Assembly: GCA_937889645.1 (NCBI GenBank)
Contig: CALBZE010000121.1
Location: forward strand, 1-53,463
Direction: 5' to 3'
Length of the DNA stretch: 53,463 nt
Source: an uncultured bacterium
GTDB taxonomy: Bacteria > Gemmatimonadota > Gemmatimonadetes > Longimicrobiales > RSA9
Under the pieces are notes generated by a model, which ran no database searches, was not told where the DNA came from, and saw nothing but the letters and a program-made list of their open reading frames with translations. Positions 32,672 through 43,034 of the stretch are shown piece after piece. The first letter of the stretch is position 1. Each line of letters starts with the position of its first letter. The translations under genes and the position numbers were made by a program.

Positions 32672-33514
32672 CTACCCCAACCGCGCCAGCACGCCGCGCA
32701 CCAGCTCGGTGACCTTCGGCTCCGCCTCCGCGGCGACGCGGATGATCTCCTCGATCCCGGTTGGCGCCAGCGCGTCCGGCAGGCACCGGTCCGTGATGAT
32801 CGAGACCGCCATCACCCGCATCCCCATGTGCCTCGCGGCGATGACCTCCGGCACGGTGCTCATCCCGACGACGTCGGCGCCGATCGCGCGGAGCATGCGG
32901 TACTCCGCTCGCGTCTCCAGGTTCGGGCCGGGCACGGCCACGTACACCCCGCGGCGCAGCGGGATGCGCAGCTCGAGCGCGACCTGCTCGGCCAGCCGCT
33001 GCAGCCCACGGTCGTACGGCTCGGACATGTCCGGGAAGCGCGGGCCCAGCTCGTCCAGGTTCGGCCCGATCAGCGGGTTGTCGCCCAGGAGGTTGATGTG
33101 GTCGTCGATCAGGACCAGGTCGCCGACGTCCCAGAGCGGGTTCATCCCGCCGCACGCGCCGGAGAGGACCAGCGTCCTCGCGCCCAGCCGACCCATCACG
33201 CGGATCGGCAGCGCGATCTGCTGCAGCGTGTACCCCTCGTACCGGTGGAAGCGGCCGTGCATCGCGACGACCGGCCGGCCGTCCAGGCGGCCCAGCAGGA
33301 GACGGCCCGCGTGCGAATCGACCGTGCAGACCGGGAAGTGCGGGATCTCCTCGTACGGGATCGCCGCCTCGATCTCGAGCCGCTCGACCATCGTCGCGCC
33401 GAGCCCGGTCCCGAGCACGAGCGCCACCTCCGGCTCGAGCGACGACCGCCGCCTCACCTCGGCCAGCGCGGCGGTCAGCGCATCTCGCTGCCACTCGGCG
33501 CTCGCCACCGTCAT
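32672..33514 (-). CDS. punA: Purine nucleoside phosphorylase (trimeric PNP/MTAP family)
   Basis: The 280-residue enzyme of the trimeric PNP family has the phosphate loop LVLGTGLGA, then GRFHRYEGY, SGACGGMNP and VPGPNLETRAE with the purine-binding Glu, and the family signature GADVVGMSTVPEVIAARH. At the position of human Asn243, which selects 6-oxopurines, the sequence reads SIITD with Asp, as in MTA phosphorylases. Adenosine or methylthioadenosine use is therefore possible. The ATG overlaps the divIVA stop. Confidence 0.92.
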   Translation of the reverse strand: MTVASAEWQRDALTAALAEVRRRSSLEPEVALVLGTGLGATMVERLEIEAAIPYEEIPHFPVCTVDSHAGRLLLGRLDGRPVVAMHGRFHRYEGYTLQQIALPIRVMGRLGARTLVLSGACGGMNPLWDVGDLVLIDDHINLLGDNPLIGPNLDELGPRFPDMSEPYDRGLQRLAEQVALELRIPLRRGVYVAVPGPNLETRAEYRMLRAIGADVVGMSTVPEVIAARHMGMRVMAVSIITDRCLPDALAPTGIEEIIRVAAEAEPKVTELVRGVLARLG

Positions 33515-34008
33515 TGCGCGGCCTCCGTCGGCTCCGGGTCGCCCGCCTCCAGCTCCTGTGCCGCCACGGCCAGCTCCGCCAGCTCCCGCTCGAGGAACGT
33601 GCGGAACGTCCGCAAGAGCTGCATGCGACGCGCGCGCAGCCGACGCAACAGCTCCTCCTCGTGCTCGCGGGCGCGCAGCGCGGCCGTGCGGATCCGATCC
33701 GCCTCGACCTCCGCCTCCCGACGGATCAGCTCCGCCTCTTTCGCCGCCTGGCGCTTCACGTCCTCCCGCAGCTCCTGCGCGGTCACGACCGCCTCCGTCA
33801 GCGCCGACTCCCGCTGCCGGTAATCCTGCATCTGCGCCTCGAGCTGCGCGACCCGCTCCTCCAGCCGGAGCGCCTTGTTGATCGCCTCCTCCAGCCGGTC
33901 GGCGACCAGGTCCAGGAACAGGTCCACGTCCGCCACGTCGTAGCCACGGAGCGATCGCGTGAAATCGCCCTTCTTCTTCCGTATGTCGATCGGCGTCAGG
34001 TCGATCAT
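33511..34008 (-). CDS. divIVA: DivIVA-domain protein
   Basis: The 165-residue protein opens with MIDLTPIDIRKKKGDFTRSL and GYDVADVDLFLDLVADRL, the DivIVA membrane-curvature domain. A long coiled coil follows (about residues 35-150, rich in Glu, Arg and Ala). DivIVA marks cell poles and division sites and recruits partners. It sits between yggS and the phosphorylase gene with 4-base overlaps on both sides, and upstream of the MglA polarity unit on the same strand. Confidence 0.93.
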   Translation of the reverse strand: MIDLTPIDIRKKKGDFTRSLRGYDVADVDLFLDLVADRLEEAINKALRLEERVAQLEAQMQDYRQRESALTEAVVTAQELREDVKRQAAKEAELIRREAEVEADRIRTAALRAREHEEELLRRLRARRMQLLRTFRTFLERELAELAVAAQELEAGDPEPTEAAQ

Positions 34009-34700
34009 CTCTCACGCTCCCCGAATAGGATCGTCCCCAGCCGGACCAGGGTGCCGCCCTCCTCGATGGCGATCTCGAAGTCGTTCGACATCCCCATCGA
34101 CAGATGGATCGGCTCGAAGCCGGCCACCTCGGAGGCGCAGCGCTCGAACAACCTGCGCGCGGATGCGAAGGTCCTCCGCAACGTCGCCTCGTCCGTCGTA
34201 AACGGCGCCATCGTCATGAGCCCCTGGATCCGGAGCCCCGGCAGCGCCACGATCTCGCCCACGGCATCCACCGCCTCCTCCGCGGAGAAGCCGTGCTTGC
34301 TCTCCTCGCCCGACGTGTTCACCTGCACCAGGCCCGCCACCTCGATCCCCGCCCGCACCGCCTCCGACGACAGCTCGCGCGCCAGTCGCATCGAATCGAT
34401 CGAGTGGATCAGGTCGAAGAGCGGCAGCGCCTTCCGCACTTTGTTCCGCTGCAGGTGGCCGATCAGGTGCCACTCCGCACGGTCGCGCCCCACCGCCTCG
34501 ACCTTCGACTCGAGTTCCTGAACGCGATTCTCGCCGATCCTCCGCAGCCCGAGCGAGAGGGCGGCCTCGACCACGGCCGCCGGATGCGTCTTCGTCACCG
34601 CGACGACGCCCACCTCGTCCGTACGGCCCGCGCGCCGCTTCGCCGCCTCGATCCTCTCCGTCACCCGGAGCAGATTGTCTCTCAACAAGCCCAGTTCCAT
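34005..34700 (-). CDS. yggS: YggS/PLPBP family pyridoxal phosphate homeostasis protein
   Basis: The 231-residue single-domain TIM-barrel protein binds PLP through Lys37 in VVAVTKTHP. Other family marks are RIGENRVQE, EWHLIGHLQRNKVRK, VNTSGEESKHGF and LSMGMSNDFEIAIEEG. It maintains vitamin B6 homeostasis and is usually found next to divIVA and other division genes, as here. It is the first gene of the yggS-divIVA-punA-ileS-lspA-rluD run. Confidence 0.95.
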   Translation of the reverse strand: MELGLLRDNLLRVTERIEAAKRRAGRTDEVGVVAVTKTHPAAVVEAALSLGLRRIGENRVQELESKVEAVGRDRAEWHLIGHLQRNKVRKALPLFDLIHSIDSMRLARELSSEAVRAGIEVAGLVQVNTSGEESKHGFSAEEAVDAVGEIVALPGLRIQGLMTMAPFTTDEATLRRTFASARRLFERCASEVAGFEPIHLSMGMSNDFEIAIEEGGTLVRLGTILFGERER

Positions 34701-34709
34701 GGCCCCGGA

Positions 34710-34738
34710 ATCTTACCCCGCGCCCCCCCAAACGGCAA
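34710..34738 (-). promoter_or_regulatory. Candidate promoter just upstream of yggS
   Basis: Minus-strand TTGCCG (34733-34738) and TAAGAT (34710-34715) with a 17-base spacer. The -10 box ends only 9 bases before the yggS ATG, so the transcript would be leaderless or nearly so. Each box matches 4 of 6 consensus bases. Confidence 0.4.
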
Positions 34739-34763
34739 CGGCCGGAGCCCTTCCCAACGACGA

Positions 34764-34795
34764 AGAGGGGGGCCGGCTCCTGCCGGCCCCCCTCT
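34764..34795 (-). terminator. Strong intrinsic terminator hairpin after tonB
   Basis: A perfect 14-bp stem (AGAGGGGGGCCGGC with its complement) closes a 4-base loop. It lies 45 bases beyond the tonB stop and before yggS. On the minus strand it is followed by a short T-rich stretch (TTCGTCGTT), giving a plausible Rho-independent end for the exb/tonB operon. Confidence 0.8.
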
Positions 34796-34840
34796 CGCTC
34801 CGCACCCGGTCGCCACACACGCGACCCGGGGCCGTCCGGC

Positions 34841-35530
34841 TCACTGCACCTGGAACCGGATCGGGATCTGCACCACCACGCGCACCGGCTGGTCGCGGTT
34901 GAGCGCGGGCGAGAAGCGCATCACGTCCGCCACCTGCGTCGCGGCCTCGTCCAGCTGCGGGTAACCGCTCGACTGACCGACCTGGTACTTCACGACCCGC
35001 CCGGTCTCGTCGATCCAGAACAGCACGTTCACGACGCCGCCGACCCCCGCGTCACGAAGCAGCGGCGGGTAGTACCGCTTGAGCGCCTGCTCCACCTCCG
35101 CCTGGTTCCGCAGCGCCGGCCGCACCATGTCCGGCGTGAACGCGCGGAAGCTCGACAGATCGTCGCTCGACGACGGCATCGGCGGCGGCGGGAGCGTCTC
35201 GATCGGGTTGTCCTCGAACGTCGTCGGCGCGATCGTGATGTCCTGGTCGATCGCCGCCGCGCTCACCACCGGCGTCGCCGGACGCGCGATCGCCTGCGGC
35301 GGCGGCGGAATCTCGATCTCCGGGATGATGTCGACCGTCGTGACCTCATCCGTGTTGATCGACATGTCCTCCGCCTTCAGCTCGGGGAAGAACGCGAAGA
35401 CCCCGAAATGAATGAACGTCGCCGCGATCAGCGACCCCCAGAACCAGTTGCCGAACCCTCGCTTGAACCGGTCGTTGGCCGTCTCCACGTACAGATCCGC
35501 CGCGGGCATCCCTTCGTTCATCGTGGCCAT
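34841..35530 (-). CDS. tonB: TonB-family energy transducer
   Basis: The 229-residue protein has one N-terminal helix (about residues 29-48, WFWGSLIAATFIHFGVFAFF), a Pro-rich periplasmic stretch (IEIPPPPQAIARPATP, ETLPPPPMPSSSDD) and a C-terminal TonB domain (about 140-229). The domain includes YYPPLLRDAGVGGVVNVLFWIDETG and DEAATQVADVMRFSPA. It transmits proton-motive energy from ExbBD to outer-membrane receptors. It is last in the exbB-exbD-exbD-tonB operon. Confidence 0.94.
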   Translation of the reverse strand: MATMNEGMPAADLYVETANDRFKRGFGNWFWGSLIAATFIHFGVFAFFPELKAEDMSINTDEVTTVDIIPEIEIPPPPQAIARPATPVVSAAAIDQDITIAPTTFEDNPIETLPPPPMPSSSDDLSSFRAFTPDMVRPALRNQAEVEQALKRYYPPLLRDAGVGGVVNVLFWIDETGRVVKYQVGQSSGYPQLDEAATQVADVMRFSPALNRDQPVRVVVQIPIRFQVQ

Positions 35531-35534
35531 ACGG

Positions 35535-35984
35535 CTACCTCCTTGAGCGCCGGACGCGCTCCTCGAGGTTGGTGTAGAACGCTACTCGCACCGCCCCCGC
35601 CTGTTGCAGTTCCTTCTGGACCGCGTCCACGTAGTTGTACCTCACATCCCGGTCGGCGCGGATCACGACCACCAGCTTCCGGTCCGACGCCGCGTACTGC
35701 GGAGCCACCACGTCCGATACCCGGTCCATCGGGATCAGCGCGTCGTTGATGTAGACCGAGCCATCCCGCTCCACGTACACGTGCATGATGTCCTTCCGCG
35801 GCGTGTCCAGCTTCTGCGTCGCCTCCGCGTCCGGGAAGTCCAGCTTGCGCGGCTTCTCCTTCGGGAACGTCGTGCTGACCATGAAGAAGATCAGCAGGAG
35901 GAACGCCATGTCCGCCAGCGACGAGTCGGGAATGTCCGAGGATGGCTTGCTCTTCCGCTTGTACCCACCCTGCATCACCGCCAT
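35535..35984 (-). CDS. exbD: ExbD/TolR-family proton channel subunit (second copy)
   Basis: The 149-residue protein has one helix with the proton-carrying Asp in SLADMAFLLLIFFMVSTTF, followed by a periplasmic domain. It differs from the neighbouring ExbD in a longer, basic C-terminus (EERVRRSRR). It lies 4 bases before tonB and 2 after the first exbD. Two different ExbD proteins in one operon imply a mixed channel dimer. Confidence 0.93.
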   Translation of the reverse strand: MAVMQGGYKRKSKPSSDIPDSSLADMAFLLLIFFMVSTTFPKEKPRKLDFPDAEATQKLDTPRKDIMHVYVERDGSVYINDALIPMDRVSDVVAPQYAASDRKLVVVIRADRDVRYNYVDAVQKELQQAGAVRVAFYTNLEERVRRSRR

Positions 35985-35986
35985 GG

Positions 35987-36412
35987 TCAGTTCCCCTCGT
36001 AGAGCTGAAGTGAAATACGATCCGCGTTCGCGGCACGCAGCTGATCGAGCACGTCGATCATGTACCGGTACGGCGCGTCGGGGTACGTCTTCACCGCCGC
36101 GATCAGATTCGGATTCTGCGCGACGTCCTGCCGCCAGATGTCGCCCACCATGTCCGCCGTGACCGTCGAGACCGACGGGCTCTCGCCACGCTTGAGCTCC
36201 ACGATCCCGTCGGACCGGATCACGATGTGCAGGACGTTCTTCTGGGAAACCTCGACCTCGTTCGACGGCTCCGGGAGCACCAGCTGCAACCCCTTCTCCT
36301 CGTCGAACACCGTCGTCACCAGGAAGAAGATCAGGAGCAGGAACGCGATGTCCGCCATCGACGAGGTCGGGATCGCTCCGCTCGGACGGCTCCTCTTCTT
36401 CATGATCGCCAT
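35987..36412 (-). CDS. exbD: ExbD/TolR-family proton channel subunit (first copy)
   Basis: The 141-residue protein has an N-terminal basic stretch (KKRSRPSG), the channel helix SMADIAFLLLIFFLVTTVF with the essential Asp, and a periplasmic domain (VLHIVIRSDGIVEL). It follows exbB by 14 bases. It shares the SS-(M/L)-AD-(I/M)-AFLLLIFF core with the second copy but is clearly diverged elsewhere. Confidence 0.93.
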   Translation of the reverse strand: MAIMKKRSRPSGAIPTSSMADIAFLLLIFFLVTTVFDEEKGLQLVLPEPSNEVEVSQKNVLHIVIRSDGIVELKRGESPSVSTVTADMVGDIWRQDVAQNPNLIAAVKTYPDAPYRYMIDVLDQLRAANADRISLQLYEGN

Positions 36413-36426
36413 GGCACCGACCTCCT

Positions 36427-37092
36427 CTACTCCGCAGTGGCCAGCCGCTTGTTACGCGACCGCTCGATGTTCCAGACCAGCTCCAGCACCATGGCCGTAC
36501 CCTCCTCCATGTCCTGGATCAGCTTGTCGATCCGGGTCACGAAGAAGTTGTAGGCCAGGTTGACCGGGATCGCGATGACCAGCCCCGCGGCCGTCGTGAT
36601 CAGCGCGATCTTGATCCCGCCCGCGACCAGCGAGGCCTCGACCTGACCCGCCTCGGCGATCGCGCCGAACGCGGAGATCATCCCGGCCACCGTGCCGAGG
36701 AAGCCCAAGAGCGGCGCGACGTTCGAGACGGTCGCGAGCACGACCAACCCGCGCTCGAGGAAACCGAGTTCGATCGTGCCGGTCGTCTTGATCGCCCGCC
36801 GGATGTCCTCGCGCGCCTTGCTGTCGCTGATGCGCCGCAGGCCGGCGAGGAGGATGGCGGCGACGGGACCGGGCGTGGAGACCGCGAGTTCGATCGCCTC
36901 GTCGATCCGGCCCGCCTCGCCCAGCTGGGTAACCTGTTCGATGAGCTTACGCGAACCGCGGTGCGCCGCCCAGAGCGTGTACCCCTTCGCGATGATCACG
37001 CCGAGCGCGAGAAGGGAGCAGAGGACGAGCGGATACATCCAGATCCCGCCGTCTGCGAACAGCTGGAGCAGATTGTAAGTCGTACCGTCCAA
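36427..37092 (-). CDS. exbB: ExbB/TolQ/MotA proton channel protein
   Basis: The 221-residue inner-membrane protein has three helices: about residues 12-34, then a pair at about 120-150 and 165-190. The MotA/TolQ/ExbB signature VSNVAPLLGFLGTVAGMI is present. I prefer TTG 37092, which has a GAGGAG ribosome binding site 6 bases upstream. A GTG at 37128 would add 12 residues but lacks one. It is first in the operon, downstream of a near-consensus promoter. Confidence 0.93.
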   Translation of the reverse strand: MDGTTYNLLQLFADGGIWMYPLVLCSLLALGVIIAKGYTLWAAHRGSRKLIEQVTQLGEAGRIDEAIELAVSTPGPVAAILLAGLRRISDSKAREDIRRAIKTTGTIELGFLERGLVVLATVSNVAPLLGFLGTVAGMISAFGAIAEAGQVEASLVAGGIKIALITTAAGLVIAIPVNLAYNFFVTRIDKLIQDMEEGTAMVLELVWNIERSRNKRLATAE

Positions 37093-37161
37093 GAGCAGCT
37101 CCTCAGAGGATTGGGGGTACCGGTCCACCCGATTGAGATGTGGGGTTGGTAGATTACAAAC

Positions 37162-37190
37162 AATGTAGGAAGTCCATTTGTTCCTGTCAA
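37162..37190 (-). promoter_or_regulatory. Strong candidate sigma70-type promoter of exbB-exbD-exbD-tonB
   Basis: Minus-strand -35 TTGACA (perfect, 37185-37190) and -10 TACATT (37162-37167) with a 17-base spacer, in a locally AT-rich patch between cdaA and exbB. Predicted leader is about 60 bases. It is the best promoter match in the window. Confidence 0.75.
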
Positions 37191-37215
37191 CGCGTCAGAC
37201 CGGCCTGCCATGACG

Positions 37216-38007
37216 TCAGCCGTGCACCGGCGCGGGGGCCGGAGCCGCGGTCGTGGCGGCGCCGGCGAGCGCCTCGCGCAGGCGATTCGCGTCGACGTTG
37301 CGTTCGAGCCGACCTCTGTGCGCGATCGAGATTTGCGACGTCTCTTCGCTGACGACGATGACGAGCGCGTCCGTCTCTTCGGACAACCCGAGCGCCGCGC
37401 GGTGGCGGGTGCCGAGGCTCTTGTCCGCGACCGGGAACTGCGTGAGTGGCAGGATCACGCCGGCGGCCAGGATCGAGTCGCCGGCGATGAGGACCGCGCC
37501 GTCGTGGAGCGGGCTGTAGGGCGAAAAGAGGCTGACGATGAGTTCGGCCGAGACGCGCGCCTCGATTCGTGTGCCCTGCTCGGCGATGTACTCCTCGAGC
37601 CCGACCTCCCGTTCGATCGCGATGATGGCGCCGACCTTTGCCCGCGACAGCCGTTCGACCGCCTCGACCAGCTCCTCGACGACCTCGCTCCGCTCCATGG
37701 CATGGAAGAACCGGAGCATTCGGCTCTGCCCGAGCCGGGCCAGGGCGTTGCGGAGCTCCGGCTGGAACACGATGAGCGCGGCGATCGCGCCGTACTCGAA
37801 CGCCATCTCCATGATGCGGCGCACGAGCTCGAGATCCAGGAGCCGGGCGAGGAAGTAGAATCCGAGGATGACGAGGACGCCGAAGAGGATCTGGATCGCG
37901 CGCGTGCGGGCGAGGAGCCGAAGCACGTAGTAGAGCCCGGCCGCGACGAGCAGGATCTGGAACAGATCCTTGAGGGTCGGGAGCAGAGGGATGTAGCTCT
38001 CGAACAT
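37216..38007 (-). CDS. cdaA: Diadenylate cyclase (c-di-AMP synthase), CdaA type
   Basis: The 263-residue enzyme makes c-di-AMP from two ATP. Three N-terminal helices (about 10-30, 36-56 and 66-82) precede the DAC domain with the catalytic motifs DGA (169-171, LHDGAVLI) and RHR (201-203, GTRHRAALG). An Ala/Pro-rich tail ends the protein. It follows folP by 5 bases in the tilS-hpt-ftsH-folP-cdaA run. The folP-cdaA pairing is seen in several phyla. c-di-AMP typically controls potassium and osmotic homeostasis. Confidence 0.95.
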   Translation of the reverse strand: MFESYIPLLPTLKDLFQILLVAAGLYYVLRLLARTRAIQILFGVLVILGFYFLARLLDLELVRRIMEMAFEYGAIAALIVFQPELRNALARLGQSRMLRFFHAMERSEVVEELVEAVERLSRAKVGAIIAIEREVGLEEYIAEQGTRIEARVSAELIVSLFSPYSPLHDGAVLIAGDSILAAGVILPLTQFPVADKSLGTRHRAALGLSEETDALVIVVSEETSQISIAHRGRLERNVDANRLREALAGAATTAAPAPAPVHG

Positions 38008-38012
38008 GGCGG

Positions 38013-38887
38013 TCAGGGCGCGCGGCGAATGGCTTCGGCGACGTCGAGCGCGCGACGGGTGGCGCGCACGTCATGGACGCGGAAGACGCGAGCGCCGGCG
38101 GCGTGGGCGACGACGCAGGCGGCGAGCGTCCCCTCGAGGCGCTCCTCCGGCGGGAGCCCGCCCGACAGTTCTCCGACGAACCGCTTCCGGGACGGCCCGA
38201 CCATGACCGGCCGGCCGAGGGCGAGGAAGCGGTCGAGATGCGCGAGTGCGGCGACGCTGTGCTCGGTCCGCTTGGAGAAACCGAGCCCGGGGTCGAGGAC
38301 GATCGCGTCGTCGGCGATGCCGGCCTCGCGCGCGCGGCCGAGGGCGGAGGCGAGGTCGTCGACCATGTCGCCGACCGGGTCCGGCCCGTACTCGGCCATT
38401 TCGTAGCTCGCCATGGTGCCGACCTCGCCGCGCGAGTGCATGAGCACGATCCCGGCGCCCGTATCGGCGACCGTGCCGGCCATGTCGGGGTCGAGGCGCA
38501 GCCCGGAGACGTCGTTGACGATCGCGGCGCCCGCGTCGACCGCCGCTCGCGCGACCACGGCCTTGACGGTGTCGACCGAGACGACCGCCTCGGGCCAGCG
38601 GCGCACGATCTCGCGGACGACGGGGACGACGCGTTCCAGCTCTTCCGCGGCCTCTACGGGCTTCGCGCCCGGCCGGGTCGACTCGCCGCCGATGTCGATC
38701 ACGTCGCCGCCTTCCTCGAGGATCGCCTCGGCGCGCGCGAGCGCCGCATCCAGCGCGGCGTGCCTGCCGCGATCCCAGAACGAGTCCGGCGTGACGTTCA
38801 GGATCCCGAGGATCCGGGGCCGTCCGAGCGAGAGCGGCCCACGCGCGGTCCGCCACTCCTCACCCGAAACGATCCCGGCGTCGACCA

Positions 38888-38888
<1 letters not shown>
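38013..38888 (-). CDS. folP: Dihydropteroate synthase
   Basis: The 291-residue TIM barrel condenses pABA with dihydropterin pyrophosphate in folate synthesis. Signature blocks are ILNVTPDSFWDRG, GGDVIDIGGESTRPGA, AAIVNDVSGL, LDPGLGFSKRTEHS and MVGPSRKRFVG. The ATG shares one base with the ftsH stop (TGATG). An Ala-rich HDVRATRRALDVAEAI end is typical. Confidence 0.95.
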
Positions 38889-40912
<2,024 letters not shown>

Positions 40913-40951
40913 TCTCGATATCTGCAATCCTCCCGCAGCCTTATCGCGACG

Positions 40952-41506
40952 CTACAGGCTCGCGATGAAGGGCAGGTTCCGGTAATCTTCGCTGAAATCC
41001 AGGCCGTAGCCGATGAGGAACTCGGCCGGCGCATCGAATCCGACCCAGCGCGGCTCCCGGGCGAGGTTGCGCGCGATCCGCTTGTGCAGCAGCGCGCACA
41101 GCTCGAGGCTGCGCGGTCCCCGCCCCTCGAGGAGCGGGATCAGCCGGTTCAGCGTCGTTCCGCTGTCGATGATGTCCTCGACCAGGAGCACGTGCTTCCC
41201 CTCGAGGGACGCCTCCGGATCGTATAGCAGCCGTACCTCGCCGCTGCTGACCGTGCCGGAGCCGTAGCTGCTTGCGACCAGGAAATCGACGTGCAGCGGC
41301 CGCGCGATCTGCCGGACCAGATCGGCGAGGAAGATGAAAGACCCCTTCAGCAGTCCGAGGACCAGGAGCGGCTCGCCGGCGGGGTAGGCGTCCGCGATCT
41401 CGCGCCCCATCTCCGCGACGCGCCGCGCGATCTGCTCCTCCGAGAATACGATCCGCTCGATCTTCCGTCCGCCGGTCCTGGCCGCCGTCTCAGGCGTGTT
41501 CGGCAT
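40952..41506 (-). CDS. hpt: Hypoxanthine phosphoribosyltransferase
   Basis: The 184-residue purine salvage enzyme converts hypoxanthine or guanine plus PRPP to IMP or GMP. The PRPP-binding motif VLLVEDIIDSGTTL, the flexible-loop region ASSYGSGTVSSGEV and the base-binding segment WVGFDAPAEFLIGYGLDFSEDYRNLP are all seen. It overlaps tilS by 17 bases, an arrangement conserved in many bacteria. Confidence 0.95.
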   Translation of the reverse strand: MPNTPETAARTGGRKIERIVFSEEQIARRVAEMGREIADAYPAGEPLLVLGLLKGSFIFLADLVRQIARPLHVDFLVASSYGSGTVSSGEVRLLYDPEASLEGKHVLLVEDIIDSGTTLNRLIPLLEGRGPRSLELCALLHKRIARNLAREPRWVGFDAPAEFLIGYGLDFSEDYRNLPFIASL

Positions 41507-42989
41507 TCGTCACCGTGATCAGGAGGTTCGGCTGCTCCGGGTCGGGCGGCGCGACGGCGGCCCGGGCGTGCCCCGGGATCCAGAGGACCGTCCCCCTGGC
41601 GTCGGCGAGTACGGGAACCCGGTGTCGTTCCTCCCGCCGCACTCTCCGCTCCCCGAACAGCTTCTTGAGCTTCTTGGTCCCGTACGTCAAACGGATCCGG
41701 TCCCCGGCATGCCACCCGCGCAGGGCGAGGGGGAAGGCGAGGTCGCGGATCCTGAAAGCGGCGCCGTGCTCCGGGGGCTCCCCGCGCCCGACGTCCCAAC
41801 GGACATCGTAACGCCTGCCGCCGATCACCGCCTCGGCCGCTCCCGGGGCCGGCGCGGCGACGACGACAGGCCGATCTCCGCTCGATTCGCCCGGCTCCGT
41901 CGCCACCCTGCGGATCCGGATGCGATCGAAATCCCGCTCGATGCGGATCCCGCCCGCGATACGGATTCCGGTGCCGCTGGCTGCGGAGTTAGTAAACTCG
42001 ACCGCAGCCCTGGTTCCCCCCCGCCCCGGGGCGGCGCCGAGCTCGCGCAGGAGGCGACGCAGCACGCGCGCGCGAACCGCAGGATCATATGTCAGGAGTA
42101 CAGGCCTGGCAAGCTCGATCCCGTCGTCCGAGCGGGCCAGGACGACGGCGTTCTCGACCGGCTCGAGGAGGGCGTCGAGGACGCGCCCGGCCTCGCGCGC
42201 GCGATCGGCGAGGCGGGCGAGCGCGGAGGCGGCGCCGGGGGCGATCGCCTCGAGGCGCGGCATGATCTCGTGGCGGATCCGGTTGCGGGCGTATCCGAGT
42301 TCCAGGTTCGTGGGATCCTCGCGCGCCCGCAGCCCGACGGCCGCCGCGTACGCCTCGATCTCGGTGCGCCGGAACGGCAACAGCGGCCGCACGATGGGGC
42401 CCCGCCGGGGCGGGATGCCGCCCAGCCCCTCGAGGCCGGCGCCGCGCACGATGCGGAAGAGCACGGTCTCCGCCTGGTCATCGGCGTGGTGCGCGGTCGC
42501 GATCCGGTCGGCGCCGGTCCGGCGCAGGACGTCGTGGAGGAACGCGTAGCGCACCTCGCGCGCCTCGGCCTGCCCGTGCGGCGGCGGCTCGGCCCGGGCC
42601 CTCTCGTACGGGATCCCCCATGCCCGGCAGACGCCGGCGACCCAATCCGCGTCCGCGGCGCTCCCCGGACGCATGGCGTGGTCCATGTGCGCCGCGATCA
42701 GCCGCAGCCGCCACGAAGGGTCGATGAAGCGCAGCAGGTGCAGGAGCGTGATGGAGTCGACGCCGCCCGACACGGCGACGACGACGGTCTGTCCCGGCAG
42801 GATCAGGCGGCTGCGCCGGAGGTGCGCCTCGAACCGCGTTGCGAGCGCGGCGGCGCGTGCGGCGGCGTCGGCGTTCGGGCGGCCGCCCCGGCGATCCGCG
42901 ACGCGGGCGGTCCCTGGCCGGCCCGGAGTCCGCCCGTGGCCGTCCCGGCTCCCCACCGTCGCGTCCGAGGCCTCCTCGCGTCGCCGCAT
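41490..42989 (-). CDS. tilS: tRNA(Ile)-lysidine synthase
   Basis: The 499-residue enzyme modifies the CAU anticodon of tRNA-Ile2 to lysidine. The PP-loop is SGGVDS (74-79), with HMDHAMR and TAHHADDQAET nearby. A middle substrate-binding domain and a C-terminal TilS_C domain (LRGWHAGDRIRL, KKLKKLFGERRV) follow. About 55 disordered Arg/Gly-rich residues precede the domain, so the true start may be internal, but no better ribosome binding site is visible. It is first in the run to cdaA. Confidence 0.93.
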   Translation of the reverse strand: MRRREEASDATVGSRDGHGRTPGRPGTARVADRRGGRPNADAAARAAALATRFEAHLRRSRLILPGQTVVVAVSGGVDSITLLHLLRFIDPSWRLRLIAAHMDHAMRPGSAADADWVAGVCRAWGIPYERARAEPPPHGQAEAREVRYAFLHDVLRRTGADRIATAHHADDQAETVLFRIVRGAGLEGLGGIPPRRGPIVRPLLPFRRTEIEAYAAAVGLRAREDPTNLELGYARNRIRHEIMPRLEAIAPGAASALARLADRAREAGRVLDALLEPVENAVVLARSDDGIELARPVLLTYDPAVRARVLRRLLRELGAAPGRGGTRAAVEFTNSAASGTGIRIAGGIRIERDFDRIRIRRVATEPGESSGDRPVVVAAPAPGAAEAVIGGRRYDVRWDVGRGEPPEHGAAFRIRDLAFPLALRGWHAGDRIRLTYGTKKLKKLFGERRVRREERHRVPVLADARGTVLWIPGHARAAVAPPDPEQPNLLITVTNAEHA

Positions 42990-43034
42990 CGCCGGCCGCC
43001 CTCTCCCGAGTCGAGCGCAGTGCTCGCCGGCGCG

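Noticed and set aside
29587..32712. A roughly 1040-codon open frame on the plus strand, antisense to ileS
   Set aside because: It is composed of Arg/Asp/His/Val runs with no motif. The opposite strand encodes a complete isoleucyl-tRNA synthetase.
36427..37128. GTG 37128 as the exbB start
   Set aside because: There is no ribosome binding site upstream of it, whereas TTG 37092 has GAGGAG at good spacing. The choice remains a judgement.
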